A stretch of 38,251 bases of DNA, from contig MEXR01000048.1 of assembly GCA_001773775.1 (NCBI GenBank), forward strand, positions 1-38,251, given 5' to 3'. This DNA is from Candidatus Amesbacteria bacterium RIFOXYB1_FULL_44_23 (GTDB lineage Bacteria > Patescibacteriota > Microgenomatia > CAZETR01 > Amesbacteraceae). A program made the position numbers and the translations under genes. The notes under the pieces are model-generated. The model made no database searches. It saw only the letters and a program-made list of their open reading frames with translations, and was not told the origin of the DNA. The first letter of the stretch is position 1. Each line of letters starts with the position of its first letter. This document shows, in pieces, positions 21,608 to 30,302 of the stretch.

Positions 21608-22558
21608 GTGGACATCTCAAAATATCATTGGCAGGAATCTGTCGCATCAAGACAGGTTTTAATTCAGATTGAAGCTTTAAAATTAACACTATTAAGCCTG
21701 CCTCGCCTTAAGACTAACTATGGTATCCTGCGTACAGCCTCACTTCTCAAAAGTGCAGTATATTCCGCTCGCATCGAAGGCTTTCCCGATACTGAGCAAA
21801 ATCCCCAAAAGGTCAGCCAAAACTTATTGAAAGCTTACAATTTCCTTATCTCTACACCTCAAAAAAAACTTTCAGTTGCACTTATTAAAAATCTCCACCG
21901 AAAAGTTTTAGACAATATTTCATCTTCCGCCGGTCATTTCCGCACTGAGCCCTGGGCTGTGTACGACCAATTTGGCTCGGCCATATACCTGGCTCCACTT
22001 CACATCCAAATTCCCGGTTTATTGTCAGATTATCTATCGTATCTGGAAAACAGCCAAAATCATCCGTTAATTAATGCCGCCATTGCCCAATTTATATTTG
22101 AAAAAATTCATCCCTTTGCTGACGGCAATGGCAGGGTAGGTCGACTTATTTCTGCATTCTTATTAAAGGTGTCAGGTTATCATTTTGATTATTTAATTCC
22201 CCTGGAAGAATATATCGAAAACCACAAAGACGTTTACTATTCATCTCTTATCCCCAGTCATGACCTGACCGAATTTATTAACTTTTTTTTAACCGCACTT
22301 ATTGAGCAGGGTAAAGCTGTCATATTAGCTGCCCAACAGGATACGCTACCTACAACAAATTTGCTTTCTCCCCGCCGTCAGGAAATATTAGCAATTCTTA
22401 AAGATCATCCACATGCTTCTTTTGATTTCATCCACCGTCGGTTTTTAAATTTAAATCCCAAAACTCTGCATTACGATTTAGGTCAACTCATTAAACGTGG
22501 TTTTATCCAAAAAGCTGGTATTACCCGCGGCGTTACCTATATAATAAAAAATAACTAA
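21608..22558 (+). CDS. Fic-domain protein with N-terminal autoinhibitory motif and C-terminal winged helix
   Basis: 316 aa, opening with GTG. Fic enzymes transfer AMP (or other phosphate-containing groups) to target hydroxyls. The active-site loop HPFADGNGRVGR (HxFx(D/E)GNGRxxR) lies near residues 175-186. Upstream, SARIEG near residue 53 fits the class II inhibitory motif (S/T)xxxE(G/N), whose Glu blocks productive ATP binding. The last about 60 residues (RRQEILAILKDHPHASFDFI, then HRRFLNLNPKTLHYDLGQLI) form a winged helix, so it may bind DNA or protein partners. No antitoxin gene accompanies it, as expected when inhibition is intramolecular. A short TTCCAATATC-type tandem repeat precedes the start. 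Confidence 0.9.
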   Translation: MDISKYHWQESVASRQVLIQIEALKLTLLSLPRLKTNYGILRTASLLKSAVYSARIEGFPDTEQNPQKVSQNLLKAYNFLISTPQKKLSVALIKNLHRKVLDNISSSAGHFRTEPWAVYDQFGSAIYLAPLHIQIPGLLSDYLSYLENSQNHPLINAAIAQFIFEKIHPFADGNGRVGRLISAFLLKVSGYHFDYLIPLEEYIENHKDVYYSSLIPSHDLTEFINFFLTALIEQGKAVILAAQQDTLPTTNLLSPRRQEILAILKDHPHASFDFIHRRFLNLNPKTLHYDLGQLIKRGFIQKAGITRGVTYIIKNN

Positions 22559-22560
22559 TA

Positions 22561-23184
22561 ATGGACACCGAATTCGAAGCCAAGTTTTATCCCGTCGACA
22601 AAAAAAGATTTTGCCAGAAACTGCTTCAAATTGGTGCCAAGTTAATCGTTCCCGAAAGGAAATTGCGTCGAGTGTTGGTCGACTCTCGTACTTACCCTCA
22701 AATTAAATGTACTTACATCAGAGTTAGGGATGAGGGTAATCATGTACGACTAAGTGCCAAAATTCATGCCGCCGCAGATGGCCGGGTTTCTGATCAAAAA
22801 GAATTAGACGTAATAGTTGATAGTTTTGAAAAGACAATCGAGATATTGCAAATCATGGGTTTTACCCCGGATCATTACCAGGAAAACTTACGAGAGACTT
22901 GGAAGTTGAATAATATTGAAATAGTCATTGATACCTGGCCGGGTCTTGAATCCTACTCGGAAATTGAAGCAAGTTCGGAGGATGAAGTAAAAAATACCGC
23001 ACAAAAATTAGGCTTTGATTGGGGCAAAAAAATTATTACCGGAGTAGGTAACATTATGAGCGAAAAATATCATTTGGATTTGGAGGTTGTCGATCAGATG
23101 CTAAGACATATCACTTTCGAACAAAATCCCTTTACTGATTTGCCTAGTTATCCGATAGCTAACACTCAAACTGCTTATTTGTAA
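22561..23184 (+). CDS. CYTH-domain protein (class IV adenylate cyclase/thiamine-triphosphatase-like)
   Basis: 207 aa. The defining ExExK motif is at the N-terminus as EFEAKF (Glu4, Glu6, Lys8). Basic residues of the tunnel follow: RKLRRVLVDS, YIRVRDEG, VRLSAKIH. Acidic metal-binding strands follow: DQKELDVIVD, EIVIDTWPGLESYSEIEA. The middle is a good match to CyaB-type CYTH proteins that act on triphosphate substrates. The C-terminal 40 residues are family-unspecific. It starts two bases after the Fic stop, so the two are probably cotranscribed. Substrate (ATP, thiamine triphosphate or tripolyphosphate) cannot be told. Confidence 0.85.
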   Translation: MDTEFEAKFYPVDKKRFCQKLLQIGAKLIVPERKLRRVLVDSRTYPQIKCTYIRVRDEGNHVRLSAKIHAAADGRVSDQKELDVIVDSFEKTIEILQIMGFTPDHYQENLRETWKLNNIEIVIDTWPGLESYSEIEASSEDEVKNTAQKLGFDWGKKIITGVGNIMSEKYHLDLEVVDQMLRHITFEQNPFTDLPSYPIANTQTAYL

Positions 23185-23193
23185 ATATTGCTT

Positions 23194-23475
23194 ATGAAAT
23201 ATCTTTTTAGCACCAATGCGGATTGCAAAGCTTGTTTTGATGAAATTCTTCTTGGTTTACTGGAGCTGGAAAAGACTAAGCAAATAAGTGAAATTTATTA
23301 TCAGCTTCCGAGTGCTATTTTACTTGATTCACCCATGGGTCCAGATCAGCTTATTGCCAAAATGACAGCTTCGACTCACGTGGCTCATGATTTTTCCAAA
23401 TATACTGATTTGACCGATTCGGAATATTTCCAAAAAAAGAAATCGTTTAAACTATATACTCAAGCCATAATCTGA
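23194..23475 (+). CDS. Small hypothetical protein (93 aa)
   Basis: Not recognised. Starts MKYLFSTNADCKACFDEILL, with two cysteines in the first 14 residues, then a mostly helical acidic sequence ending in SFKLYTQAII. No membrane segment. The frame is open two codons upstream to a TTG at 23188; the ATG at 23194 is preferred. It is tucked nine bases after the CYTH gene and four bases before the NTPase gene, so it is probably a genuine operon member. Confidence 0.55.
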   Translation: MKYLFSTNADCKACFDEILLGLLELEKTKQISEIYYQLPSAILLDSPMGPDQLIAKMTASTHVAHDFSKYTDLTDSEYFQKKKSFKLYTQAII

Positions 23476-23479
23476 ATTT

Positions 23480-24091
23480 ATGAAAATTGCCCGTTTGGTT
23501 ATCGGTACCACAAATGCAGGGAAACTCGCGGAATGGAAATCGTTTTTGCAGGACCAGGTTGAAATTCTCGGACTTTCTGATTTTCCTAAAATGGCCGACA
23601 TATCGGAAACCGGCTCCACTTTTGCTGAAAATGCCCGTATCAAAGCCGGTACTTACGCCAAAGCATTAAATGAATTTGTTTACAGTGAAGACGGAGGCAT
23701 GGAGATTGATGCCCTAAACGGTTGGCCGGGGGTCAGTAGTCACCGTCTTTTGCCTGACGGGTCGCAAGCCTCGGATGACCAAGTGATGTCCTACACTCTA
23801 GAAAGAATGAAAGACATTCCGGCCTCAAGCCGCCAAGCCAGATTGGCATTTAGCGCCGCCATCGCCGATCCGTCAGGCCAGATAATTTTCGAAGGCCAGG
23901 GCGCTCTTGAGGGAGTCATAACTGATTCAATCGGTCCGGTTGTAATTCCCGGATACCCGTTTCGTTCTATTTTCTTTCTGCCTCAGGTAAATAAAACTTA
24001 TGCCGAGTTAAGTGATAATGAACACGATCAGTACAACCACAAAAAACCGGTAGCCCAAAAAGTCATTGAGTTTTTAAAAGCTGCCCAATAG
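23480..24091 (+). CDS. HAM1/RdgB-like non-canonical purine NTP pyrophosphatase
   Basis: 203 aa. House-cleaning hydrolase that converts dITP/XTP-type nucleotides to monophosphates plus pyrophosphate. The nucleotide-binding N-terminus is IGTTNAGKLAEW (family TxNxxK). The metal/purine segment is FVYSEDGGMEIDALNGWPGV (family ADDSGLxVDAL..PGxxS). Later are FEGQGALEGVI and the IVPxGYP-like VIPGYPFRSIFF. The C-terminal serine/lysine region is modified (DNEHDQYNHKKPVAQKVIEF), as in the divergent RdgB relatives of CPR genomes. Confidence is high for the family, moderate for the exact substrate. Confidence 0.85.
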   Translation: MKIARLVIGTTNAGKLAEWKSFLQDQVEILGLSDFPKMADISETGSTFAENARIKAGTYAKALNEFVYSEDGGMEIDALNGWPGVSSHRLLPDGSQASDDQVMSYTLERMKDIPASSRQARLAFSAAIADPSGQIIFEGQGALEGVITDSIGPVVIPGYPFRSIFFLPQVNKTYAELSDNEHDQYNHKKPVAQKVIEFLKAAQ

Positions 24092-24094
24092 CTG

Positions 24095-24100
24095 TATAAT
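24095..24100 (+). promoter_or_regulatory. -10 TATAAT upstream of the serS leader
   Basis: TATAAT four bases after the stop of the NTPase gene. Transcription from here gives a leader of about 165 bases before serS. No good -35 is visible. Confidence 0.5.
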
Positions 24101-24106
24101 ACCCAC

Positions 24107-24269
24107 AAGGCGTTATCAGACAGCTTCCAACTGTTGAGCCGATTGGGGTAAAAAACCAATCCGGGATGGCCCGTAATAGCTTCAAATTAAGTATCCTCTC
24201 TCGCTGGCACCTCTCTTCCAGGGGCGAAAGAAAAGAATTTATAGTATTCTTATCTGGTATTTCACATCT
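24107..24269 (+). promoter_or_regulatory. Structured serS leader, T-box-like candidate
   Basis: Elements in order: a small hairpin ACAG/CTGT whose loop CTTCCAA contains the serine codon TCC followed by A; a strong hairpin GATTGG/CCAATC (24130-24150) closed further by GCC/GGC; then UCGC (24201-24204), UGGC (24205-24208) and, 15 bases on, GCGA (24224-24227). UCGC pairs with GCGA, leaving UGGC in a bulge. UGGC is complementary to GCCA, the 3' end expected of tRNA-Ser (discriminator G). This is the architecture of a T-box antiterminator or antisequestrator, but the canonical AGGGUGGNACCGCG flanks and a standard stem I are not present. Confidence 0.4.
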
Positions 24270-25508
24270 ATGATTGACCTTAAACTTATTCGCGAAAAAC
24301 CGGAACTGGTTAAATCCGGAATTTTAACCAAGGGCTACGATGCTACCGTTGTCGACCGGGTATTGGAGTTGGACAAAAAACACCGGGAACTACTTTCTGA
24401 AACCGAAAATCTCAGGGCCGCCAGAAACAAGCTGACTCCAAAACAGATCGACGAAGGCAAAAGTATCAAAGAGCAATTAAAAATCCTTACTCCCCAACTT
24501 GATACTTTAGAAGCCGAGCTTAATCAGGCTCTAAGTCTTGTCCCCAATTTACCATCACCTCTGGCTCCTATTGGAAAAGGCGAATCCGAAAACTTAGAGC
24601 TTCGAAAATGGGGGACACCCAGATCCTTTGAATTCACTCCCAAAGACCATCTCGAACTAGGTAAGCATTTAAATATTTTAGATTTCGAGACCGGAGCCAA
24701 AGTCGTCGGTTCACAGTTTTATTATCTTTACGGAGACGGAGCCTTACTGGAGTTGGCTTTGATTCAATACGCCTTCAACTTATTGCAAAAATCAGGCTTT
24801 GTTCCGGTTATTACTCCGGATTTGGCCAAACCCCGCTTCTATTTGGGCACCGGCTACATTCCCAAAGGCAATGAAGCCCAGACTTATACCATCGAGGGTC
24901 AGGATATGGGATTAATTGCCACAGCCGAAGTCACCTTGGCCGGAAAACATGCTGACGAAATAATTCCTGAAGACCAACTCCCCATCAAGTACATCGGTTA
25001 CTCGCATTGTTTTAGGCAAGAAGAGGGTGCTTACGGAAAATACTCCAAAGGTTTATATAGGGTGCATCAGTTTACCAAGGCCGAAATGTTTATTTATTGC
25101 ACGCCGGATGAATCAGAAAAAATGCATCAGTTGATTTTGTCGCTTGAAGAAAAAATATATCAGGAATTAGGTATTCCGTATCGGGTTTTGGAAATGTGTA
25201 CCGGCGATCTCGGTGCCATGGCCGCCAGAAAATTCGATATCGAAGCCTGGATGCCCGGTCGGGGAGATTATGGTGAAGTGACTTCTACTTCAAACTGTAC
25301 CGACTATCAGGCCCGAAATTTAAACATTCGTTACAAAAGAAAAAATGGAGTTATTGAGCATGTCCACATGTTAAACGGGACCGCCATCGCTACCTCCAGG
25401 ACCCCCCTGGCCATCATGGAAAATTACCAAAACGCTGATGGAACAATCACCATCCCCGAAGTACTCCGCCCCATTATGGGCAAAGACAAAATCACTCCCA
25501 GGATCTAA
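24270..25508 (+). CDS. serS: Seryl-tRNA synthetase
   Basis: 412 aa, a normal bacterial SerRS. The N-terminal arm is a long antiparallel coiled coil (about residues 25-100), starting MIDLKLIREKPELVK. The class II core shows motif 2, FRQEEGAYGKYSKGLYRVHQ, and motif 3 as TAIATSRTPLAIMENYQ, with the serine-specific TSNCTDYQARNLNIR segment near 350-364. It charges tRNA-Ser in the cytoplasm. The start ATG at 24270 has no Shine-Dalgarno and is preceded by a structured leader that may sense tRNA-Ser. Confidence 0.96.
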   Translation: MIDLKLIREKPELVKSGILTKGYDATVVDRVLELDKKHRELLSETENLRAARNKLTPKQIDEGKSIKEQLKILTPQLDTLEAELNQALSLVPNLPSPLAPIGKGESENLELRKWGTPRSFEFTPKDHLELGKHLNILDFETGAKVVGSQFYYLYGDGALLELALIQYAFNLLQKSGFVPVITPDLAKPRFYLGTGYIPKGNEAQTYTIEGQDMGLIATAEVTLAGKHADEIIPEDQLPIKYIGYSHCFRQEEGAYGKYSKGLYRVHQFTKAEMFIYCTPDESEKMHQLILSLEEKIYQELGIPYRVLEMCTGDLGAMAARKFDIEAWMPGRGDYGEVTSTSNCTDYQARNLNIRYKRKNGVIEHVHMLNGTAIATSRTPLAIMENYQNADGTITIPEVLRPIMGKDKITPRI

Positions 25509-25517
25509 AATTGATCC

Positions 25518-27350
25518 ATGGCCAAAAAACCTTCCTCAGCTTCTGCCTCCGCCTCCTCATTTGCCCAGATGTTTTTCATAATTAAATTTGCCTTAGCTTT
25601 TTTATGGAAAACCGACAAAAAAGCATTTCTTCTGGTGGTATTTTTAAATTCTGTCGCCAGCTTTATCATCATTCCCAATCTTTACCTGGATAAGATTTTT
25701 TTAGACACTTTAATCGGCAATATCGGCAGTCCGGACCCTTTTCGCATTCTGAATTTAATATTGTTAATAGTCGCCGCCCGTTTTGGCTTGGCCGCGGTCA
25801 GAACGTTATCAACCAGGGTCGCCGGCTACTTTAGCCGCATCATTTTTTGGAAAAATAATCAGCGCCTGGAAATTCTTATTGGCAAAAAATATGCCAGTAT
25901 CAGCGTTCCGGTCCTGGAGTCTCCGGAATTCAAAAACCGCTACAACCGTATCGAAAGGGAAAGCTTAAACCGGTTTCACCGTGTCACTGAAAACGTAGTC
26001 AGGATTCCTCAACATATCTCAGCCATTGTTTCTTCTTTATCGTTTTTTGTCATCACTCAGCCGTTTGTCATCGTTTTCTCTCTGGCTTCTCTTCTGCCAT
26101 CAGTGATCGTCGATCGCATTTTTATTAAAAAAGACTACCAGTTAGACACCCAGATAGCCGTATTACATCGTACCCGCGGATTTTATTACTCCCAGCTGGC
26201 CAGAAACCGTTCATACATGGAAATACGGCTTTTAGGAATAGCAGATTACTTAGCCGGTCACATCATCCGGATCTGGAATGACATTATTGCCAAACGCCTG
26301 GCCATGTTCAGGTCCTGGCGCACCTGGAGTTTTCTGGCCGGACTGGTTGATGATATTACCTCTTATTCATTTGATGCCCTGTTTGCGTATCAGGCCATTA
26401 TTCAGCAAATCACCATCGGTACCGCCCAGGCTTATATTCGGGCCATTTCCAGTTTCAAAAGAAGCGTTTCCGATTTAACCGCTGCCACCATGGAGTTGTA
26501 CGAAAATTATTTCTATCTCAATGACTTAGTTTGGTTTTTAAACCTGGATGAACCGTACTTTAACAGTAATGGCCATCTGGTTACAGCTCCGCTTAACCAG
26601 GGGTTTGAATTCAAAAACGTTTGGTTTAAATATCCCGAAACCGATAACTGGATTCTTAAGGGCATTTCTTTCAAAGTCGACTTTAATGAAAACATAGCCA
26701 TTGTCGGCAAAAACGGCGCCGGAAAAACAACTTTGGTTAAACTTTTGTGCGGCTTTTATTCTCCCACCAAAGGCCAGGTTTTAGTTGGCGGCCGGCCGGT
26801 GTCCGGGTTAAACAAACCCTCGTATTGGAAAAAGCTGTCCGTGTTATTCCAGGATTTTGATCAGTTCGGGCTGTCAGCAACCGAGCGCATCGGCATTTCT
26901 GATTTAAACCGGATGTCCGATCCGGATCAGATTATCCACTTTAGTAAATTGGTGGGTATTCATGATTGGATTAAAGGTTTGCCCAAAGGTTACGAAAATC
27001 CGCTTTCCCGGGATTTTGAACACGGGATTATGCCTTCAACCGGCCAGGCCCAAAGAGTCGGCATCGCCAGGACCTTATTCAGAAAAGATGCCGATTTGTT
27101 AATTCTGGATGAACCCACCAGCAACGTCGACCCTGAATCAGAAGAACAAATCTTTGAAGAGATCATCAAACTGGGATTAAAGAAAAACCTGATTTTCATT
27201 TCCCATCGTTTCAGCACCGTTCGAAAAGCCGATCGTATTTTACTGGTTGAAGACGGTCAAATAACCGAAAACGGATCGCATGAAAAATTGATGGCCGAAA
27301 ACGGCACCTATGCCCGGCTTTTCTCTCTCCAGGCCAAAAGTTATCAGTAG
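25518..27350 (+). CDS. ABC exporter half-transporter (degenerate signature motif)
   Basis: 610 aa: an N-terminal six-helix transmembrane domain (to about residue 340) fused to a nucleotide-binding domain. Walker A is GKNGAGKTTLVKL and Walker B LLILDEPTSNVDP with the catalytic Glu; the H-loop is FISHRF. The ABC signature, normally LSGGQ, is PSTGQ (in MPSTGQAQRVGIARTL), so one composite ATP site of the dimer may be impaired. An Ala/Ser-rich leader (KKPSSASASASSFAQ) precedes the first helix. It probably forms a heterodimer with the next gene, ten bases downstream; substrate unknown. The last 52 coding bases are identical to those of the neighbour. Confidence 0.9.
   Translation: MAKKPSSASASASSFAQMFFIIKFALAFLWKTDKKAFLLVVFLNSVASFIIIPNLYLDKIFLDTLIGNIGSPDPFRILNLILLIVAARFGLAAVRTLSTRVAGYFSRIIFWKNNQRLEILIGKKYASISVPVLESPEFKNRYNRIERESLNRFHRVTENVVRIPQHISAIVSSLSFFVITQPFVIVFSLASLLPSVIVDRIFIKKDYQLDTQIAVLHRTRGFYYSQLARNRSYMEIRLLGIADYLAGHIIRIWNDIIAKRLAMFRSWRTWSFLAGLVDDITSYSFDALFAYQAIIQQITIGTAQAYIRAISSFKRSVSDLTAATMELYENYFYLNDLVWFLNLDEPYFNSNGHLVTAPLNQGFEFKNVWFKYPETDNWILKGISFKVDFNENIAIVGKNGAGKTTLVKLLCGFYSPTKGQVLVGGRPVSGLNKPSYWKKLSVLFQDFDQFGLSATERIGISDLNRMSDPDQIIHFSKLVGIHDWIKGLPKGYENPLSRDFEHGIMPSTGQAQRVGIARTLFRKDADLLILDEPTSNVDPESEEQIFEEIIKLGLKKNLIFISHRFSTVRKADRILLVEDGQITENGSHEKLMAENGTYARLFSLQAKSYQ
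27298..27349 (+). repeat. 52-bp direct repeat at the ABC gene ends, copy 1
   Basis: Identical to 29098-29149, exactly 1800 bases away. It encodes the last residues NGTYARLFSLQAKSYQ in both genes, while the rest of the genes are clearly diverged. Suggests recent local gene conversion. Confidence 0.85.
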
Positions 27351-27359
27351 TCAAAATGT

Positions 27360-29150
27360 ATGTCCGAAAAAATTAAGTTGGTAAAAATCATTAAATACGT
27401 GTTTTCCTCGCTTTGGCGAATAGATAAGTGGCGCACAATTTTGTATTTGGTTGTAACAAATCTTCGCAGCCTGTTTTCCATTCCGGAATTATATTTAAAC
27501 AAATTATTCATCGAGACCTTATTGGCTGCCATCGCAGCTGGATCTTTTACTTCGTACTCTCAACCGCTTCTCCTGTTAGTTATTGTCAGATTTCTTGTGC
27601 AGCTGTCAGAATCCATCCTTAGTAGAATTGGCTATTTTCTTGGTTACCAGTTGCGACTTAAGTACCAGGCATCAACAGACGATTTTATTAGCGACAAACT
27701 TTATCAGCTGGAGATCCCGGTAATCGAATCTGCCGAGTTTACCACTCGTTTCTCCAGACTCAGATCAAACCGATATCGAGGTTTTAACTTGGCCAACTCC
27801 GTTATTTCAATTCCCAGCGAAATCGCCAGTATTTTTTCCTCTTTGGCCTTAATTTACATTCTCAAGCCTTGGATGGTTCTAATTTCACTGCTTTTTTCCC
27901 TGCCCAAACTGTTTATCAGACGCAAGCTGGCACATAACAGGTTTAAAAATGATGAAATCATTCAGCAAAAATATTCTACTCGAAATGAGGTGGAAAATTT
28001 ACTAAATCACCAGCAGGAAGAAGTCCGCACACTCGGAGCTTTTTCGTTCTTGAAAGAAAAGCGCAGACAGATACGCGATGAAATAAACAACTTAAATTTG
28101 TCATCAGACAAACGCATGTATTTACTCGGCATTTTTCAGGAATTCTTAGATCAGCTTTTTTCCCGCGGCTTCGAAATCTATTTGGTTATTAATGCAATAT
28201 TAGGCAGAATCACCTTTGGCGATTTTCAGGCAGCCAGTAGCGCTTTAAATCGCTTAACGGTAAGTTTGGGTAACGTGTTAAACGTCATAGGTGATAGCAT
28301 GGAGAATCAAATTTATCTTTCTGATTTGATGTGGTTTATCGATCATCCGGTAGAGCCCTTTTTCAGTCACAAAAACTCAGTCAATTTGTCTCCGAAAAAT
28401 TCGCTCATAAAATTTAATCACGTCAATTTCCATTACCCGGGCCACCAGAAATTCTCTTTAAAAAATCTTAATTTTGAGATAAAGCCCGCAGAAAAAATAG
28501 CTTTGGTTGGATTAAACGGTGCCGGAAAGTCAACCATTGTTAAACTCCTTTGCGGCTTTTATAAACCTACCAGTGGGCAGGTTTCATTCGGCAGTCACAA
28601 TATTTTTTCCTATCCCCCTGAAGTATACCGTTCTCATTTGGCGGTTCTTTATCAGAATTTCTGCTACTATTCTGTATCAGCCAAAGAAAGTATTGGCTTA
28701 GGTAACATTCTCAAACTCGAAGACTTTCAGGCTATTCAATCAGTCGCTAAATTGACCAAGATTGACTCCTGGATCAAAAGTTTGCCCCAACAGTATCAAA
28801 CTCCATTGGCCACCCATTATCCCAACGGAGTCCAGCCGTCTGGTGGCCAAAGACAGCGTATTGCTCTGGCTAGGATTATGCTCAAATCAGCCGAGGTTTA
28901 TATTTTAGACGAACCCACCAGTCAGGTCGACGCATTGGCTGAAGAAGAAATATTCTCTGAAGTGCTTGACCTTTTAAAAGACAAAACGGTTATTTTTATT
29001 TCCCACCGTTTTTGCACAGTTAGACGAGCCGATCGCATTCTTTTGATCGAAGACGGTCAAATCACCGAAAACGAATCTCATGAGAAATTGATGGCCCAAA
29101 ACGGCACCTATGCCCGGCTTTTCTCTCTCCAGGCCAAAAGTTATCAGTAA
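27360..29150 (+). CDS. ABC exporter half-transporter (canonical NBD)
   Basis: 596 aa. An exporter half-subunit with transmembrane domain then NBD. Walker A is GLNGAGKSTIVKL, the signature PSGGQRQRIALARI, Walker B VYILDEPTSQVDA, and the H-loop FISHRF. It is paralogous to the preceding gene but well diverged except at the extreme C-terminus. With the degenerate PSTGQ in its partner, the pair fits a heterodimeric exporter with one hydrolysis-competent site. Start at ATG 27360, ten bases after the partner. The following MBL hydrolase begins three bases after its stop, so the three genes are one unit. Confidence 0.9.
   Translation: MSEKIKLVKIIKYVFSSLWRIDKWRTILYLVVTNLRSLFSIPELYLNKLFIETLLAAIAAGSFTSYSQPLLLLVIVRFLVQLSESILSRIGYFLGYQLRLKYQASTDDFISDKLYQLEIPVIESAEFTTRFSRLRSNRYRGFNLANSVISIPSEIASIFSSLALIYILKPWMVLISLLFSLPKLFIRRKLAHNRFKNDEIIQQKYSTRNEVENLLNHQQEEVRTLGAFSFLKEKRRQIRDEINNLNLSSDKRMYLLGIFQEFLDQLFSRGFEIYLVINAILGRITFGDFQAASSALNRLTVSLGNVLNVIGDSMENQIYLSDLMWFIDHPVEPFFSHKNSVNLSPKNSLIKFNHVNFHYPGHQKFSLKNLNFEIKPAEKIALVGLNGAGKSTIVKLLCGFYKPTSGQVSFGSHNIFSYPPEVYRSHLAVLYQNFCYYSVSAKESIGLGNILKLEDFQAIQSVAKLTKIDSWIKSLPQQYQTPLATHYPNGVQPSGGQRQRIALARIMLKSAEVYILDEPTSQVDALAEEEIFSEVLDLLKDKTVIFISHRFCTVRRADRILLIEDGQITENESHEKLMAQNGTYARLFSLQAKSYQ
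29098..29149 (+). repeat. 52-bp direct repeat at the ABC gene ends, copy 2
   Basis: Identical partner of 27298-27349. Upstream of it the two genes show scattered differences, downstream only the stop codon differs (TAG versus TAA). Confidence 0.85.
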
Positions 29151-29152
29151 CT

Positions 29153-29833
29153 ATGAAATTATCTTCCCCTCCATTTGAAATCTTCGTGTATCCTTCTCTG
29201 GGTACCAGCCGTACCTACTTAATCAAAACTAAATCGGAAAAGATATTAATCGACCCCGGATGGCCTTCTTTTGTCCTCCCGATTTTAAAATCCCACCCCG
29301 ACATCTCTTTGATCGTTCTTACGCATCGCCACTACGATCACCATGGTGCGGCCCCCTTAGTAAATAAACTGACCCGGGCCCCCATCGTTGCCGCTGCTAC
29401 GGCTAACACTACAGCTATCGAAATTCCCCCAGTGCATACATTTATATTTAAACTCATTCGCTCTTGGGCCAGAGCCGGCTTCTTTTTTCCCAGACTCACC
29501 GACTTTGCAAATATCGCCCTCAAGCTTCAGTCAGTGGACGCCATCTTAAAAGACGGCGACTTTATCGATAAGTCGGGTTTATTTAAGGTGGTTTCCACTC
29601 CTGGTCACACTTCAGACAGTATTTGTATCTATAGTCCCAAATATCAAATCCTTTTTTCCGGAGACACCATCGTCAATCCGTTTAATAAGCCCAGATGGGT
29701 TCGCCTGATAACCAACCGTCAGCAATTTTCCGATACCCAGCACAAGATCGCTCGTTTGCAGATCAAAAAAGTGTATCCCGGCCACGGAGAGCCATTCTTA
29801 CTTACAGATGCTAAAATGCTTTATGAGCACTAA
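29153..29833 (+). CDS. Metallo-beta-lactamase-fold hydrolase
   Basis: 226 aa. MBL-superfamily hydrolase of the glyoxalase II type. Metal motif LTHRHYDHHGAAP (HxHxDH) near residue 57, then TPGHTSDSICIY, FSGDTIVNP and the C-terminal VYPGHGEPF histidine. No signal peptide, so probably cytoplasmic. Substrate unknown; it may be a thioester or ester hydrolase. It follows the ABC pair by three bases and its last codons overlap the next gene. Confidence 0.88.
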   Translation: MKLSSPPFEIFVYPSLGTSRTYLIKTKSEKILIDPGWPSFVLPILKSHPDISLIVLTHRHYDHHGAAPLVNKLTRAPIVAAATANTTAIEIPPVHTFIFKLIRSWARAGFFFPRLTDFANIALKLQSVDAILKDGDFIDKSGLFKVVSTPGHTSDSICIYSPKYQILFSGDTIVNPFNKPRWVRLITNRQQFSDTQHKIARLQIKKVYPGHGEPFLLTDAKMLYEH

Positions 29834-30290
29834 TTTGGTCACTTCCTCCCAAATTACTGACGAACTGATTCGTCAGTTAAATCAAAAAAATGAATCCCAG
29901 GTAGGCGATGCGGATGTTTTAGAAGGCGAGGTGGTGGGAGACTCTGCTTCTTCATCTTCCGTTCAATCTTCTGCCTCCACTTTTCCTGCTGACTCCAGTC
30001 CGGAAAAAGAACTTAGGTCCAGAATTGAATCTGGGGAATGGGACAACCTTGACGATCTGGAGGCTTTTAAAGCCAGAACCCCGGAAGGCCAACTCATGGC
30101 CAGAACCGAAGCTCTGGACTTTCGGGTCAGACAACTAGAGCTTCGTCTGCCGATGCTTTTAAATGAGCACCTGCACGACGCCTATATTCAGGTCCTAAAA
30201 AAGATTCACGCTTTAAGAAAAACCAAAGGCGCCATTTTTTATTATTTCTATAAAGATTCCGGTCAAAGGGATTTAGGAGACGGCAGGTAA
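29823..30290 (+). CDS. Hypothetical protein with Ser-rich linker and helical C-terminus (155 aa)
   Basis: Not recognised. It starts MSTNLVTSSQITDELIRQLN, continues through a low-complexity acidic/serine-rich linker (GDSASSSSVQSSASTFPADS), then a helical half (ELRSRIESGEWDNLDDLEAF; TEALDFRVRQLELRLPMLLN) and a short aromatic end GAIFYYFYKDSG. The frame extends five codons further up to 29808. I choose the ATG at 29823, which overlaps the MBL gene by 11 bases. It sits between the MBL gene and the spermidine-synthase-like gene, so it is part of the operon. Confidence 0.6.
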   Translation: MSTNLVTSSQITDELIRQLNQKNESQVGDADVLEGEVVGDSASSSSVQSSASTFPADSSPEKELRSRIESGEWDNLDDLEAFKARTPEGQLMARTEALDFRVRQLELRLPMLLNEHLHDAYIQVLKKIHALRKTKGAIFYYFYKDSGQRDLGDGR

Positions 30291-30302
30291 CCAGTCTAAA
30301 AA

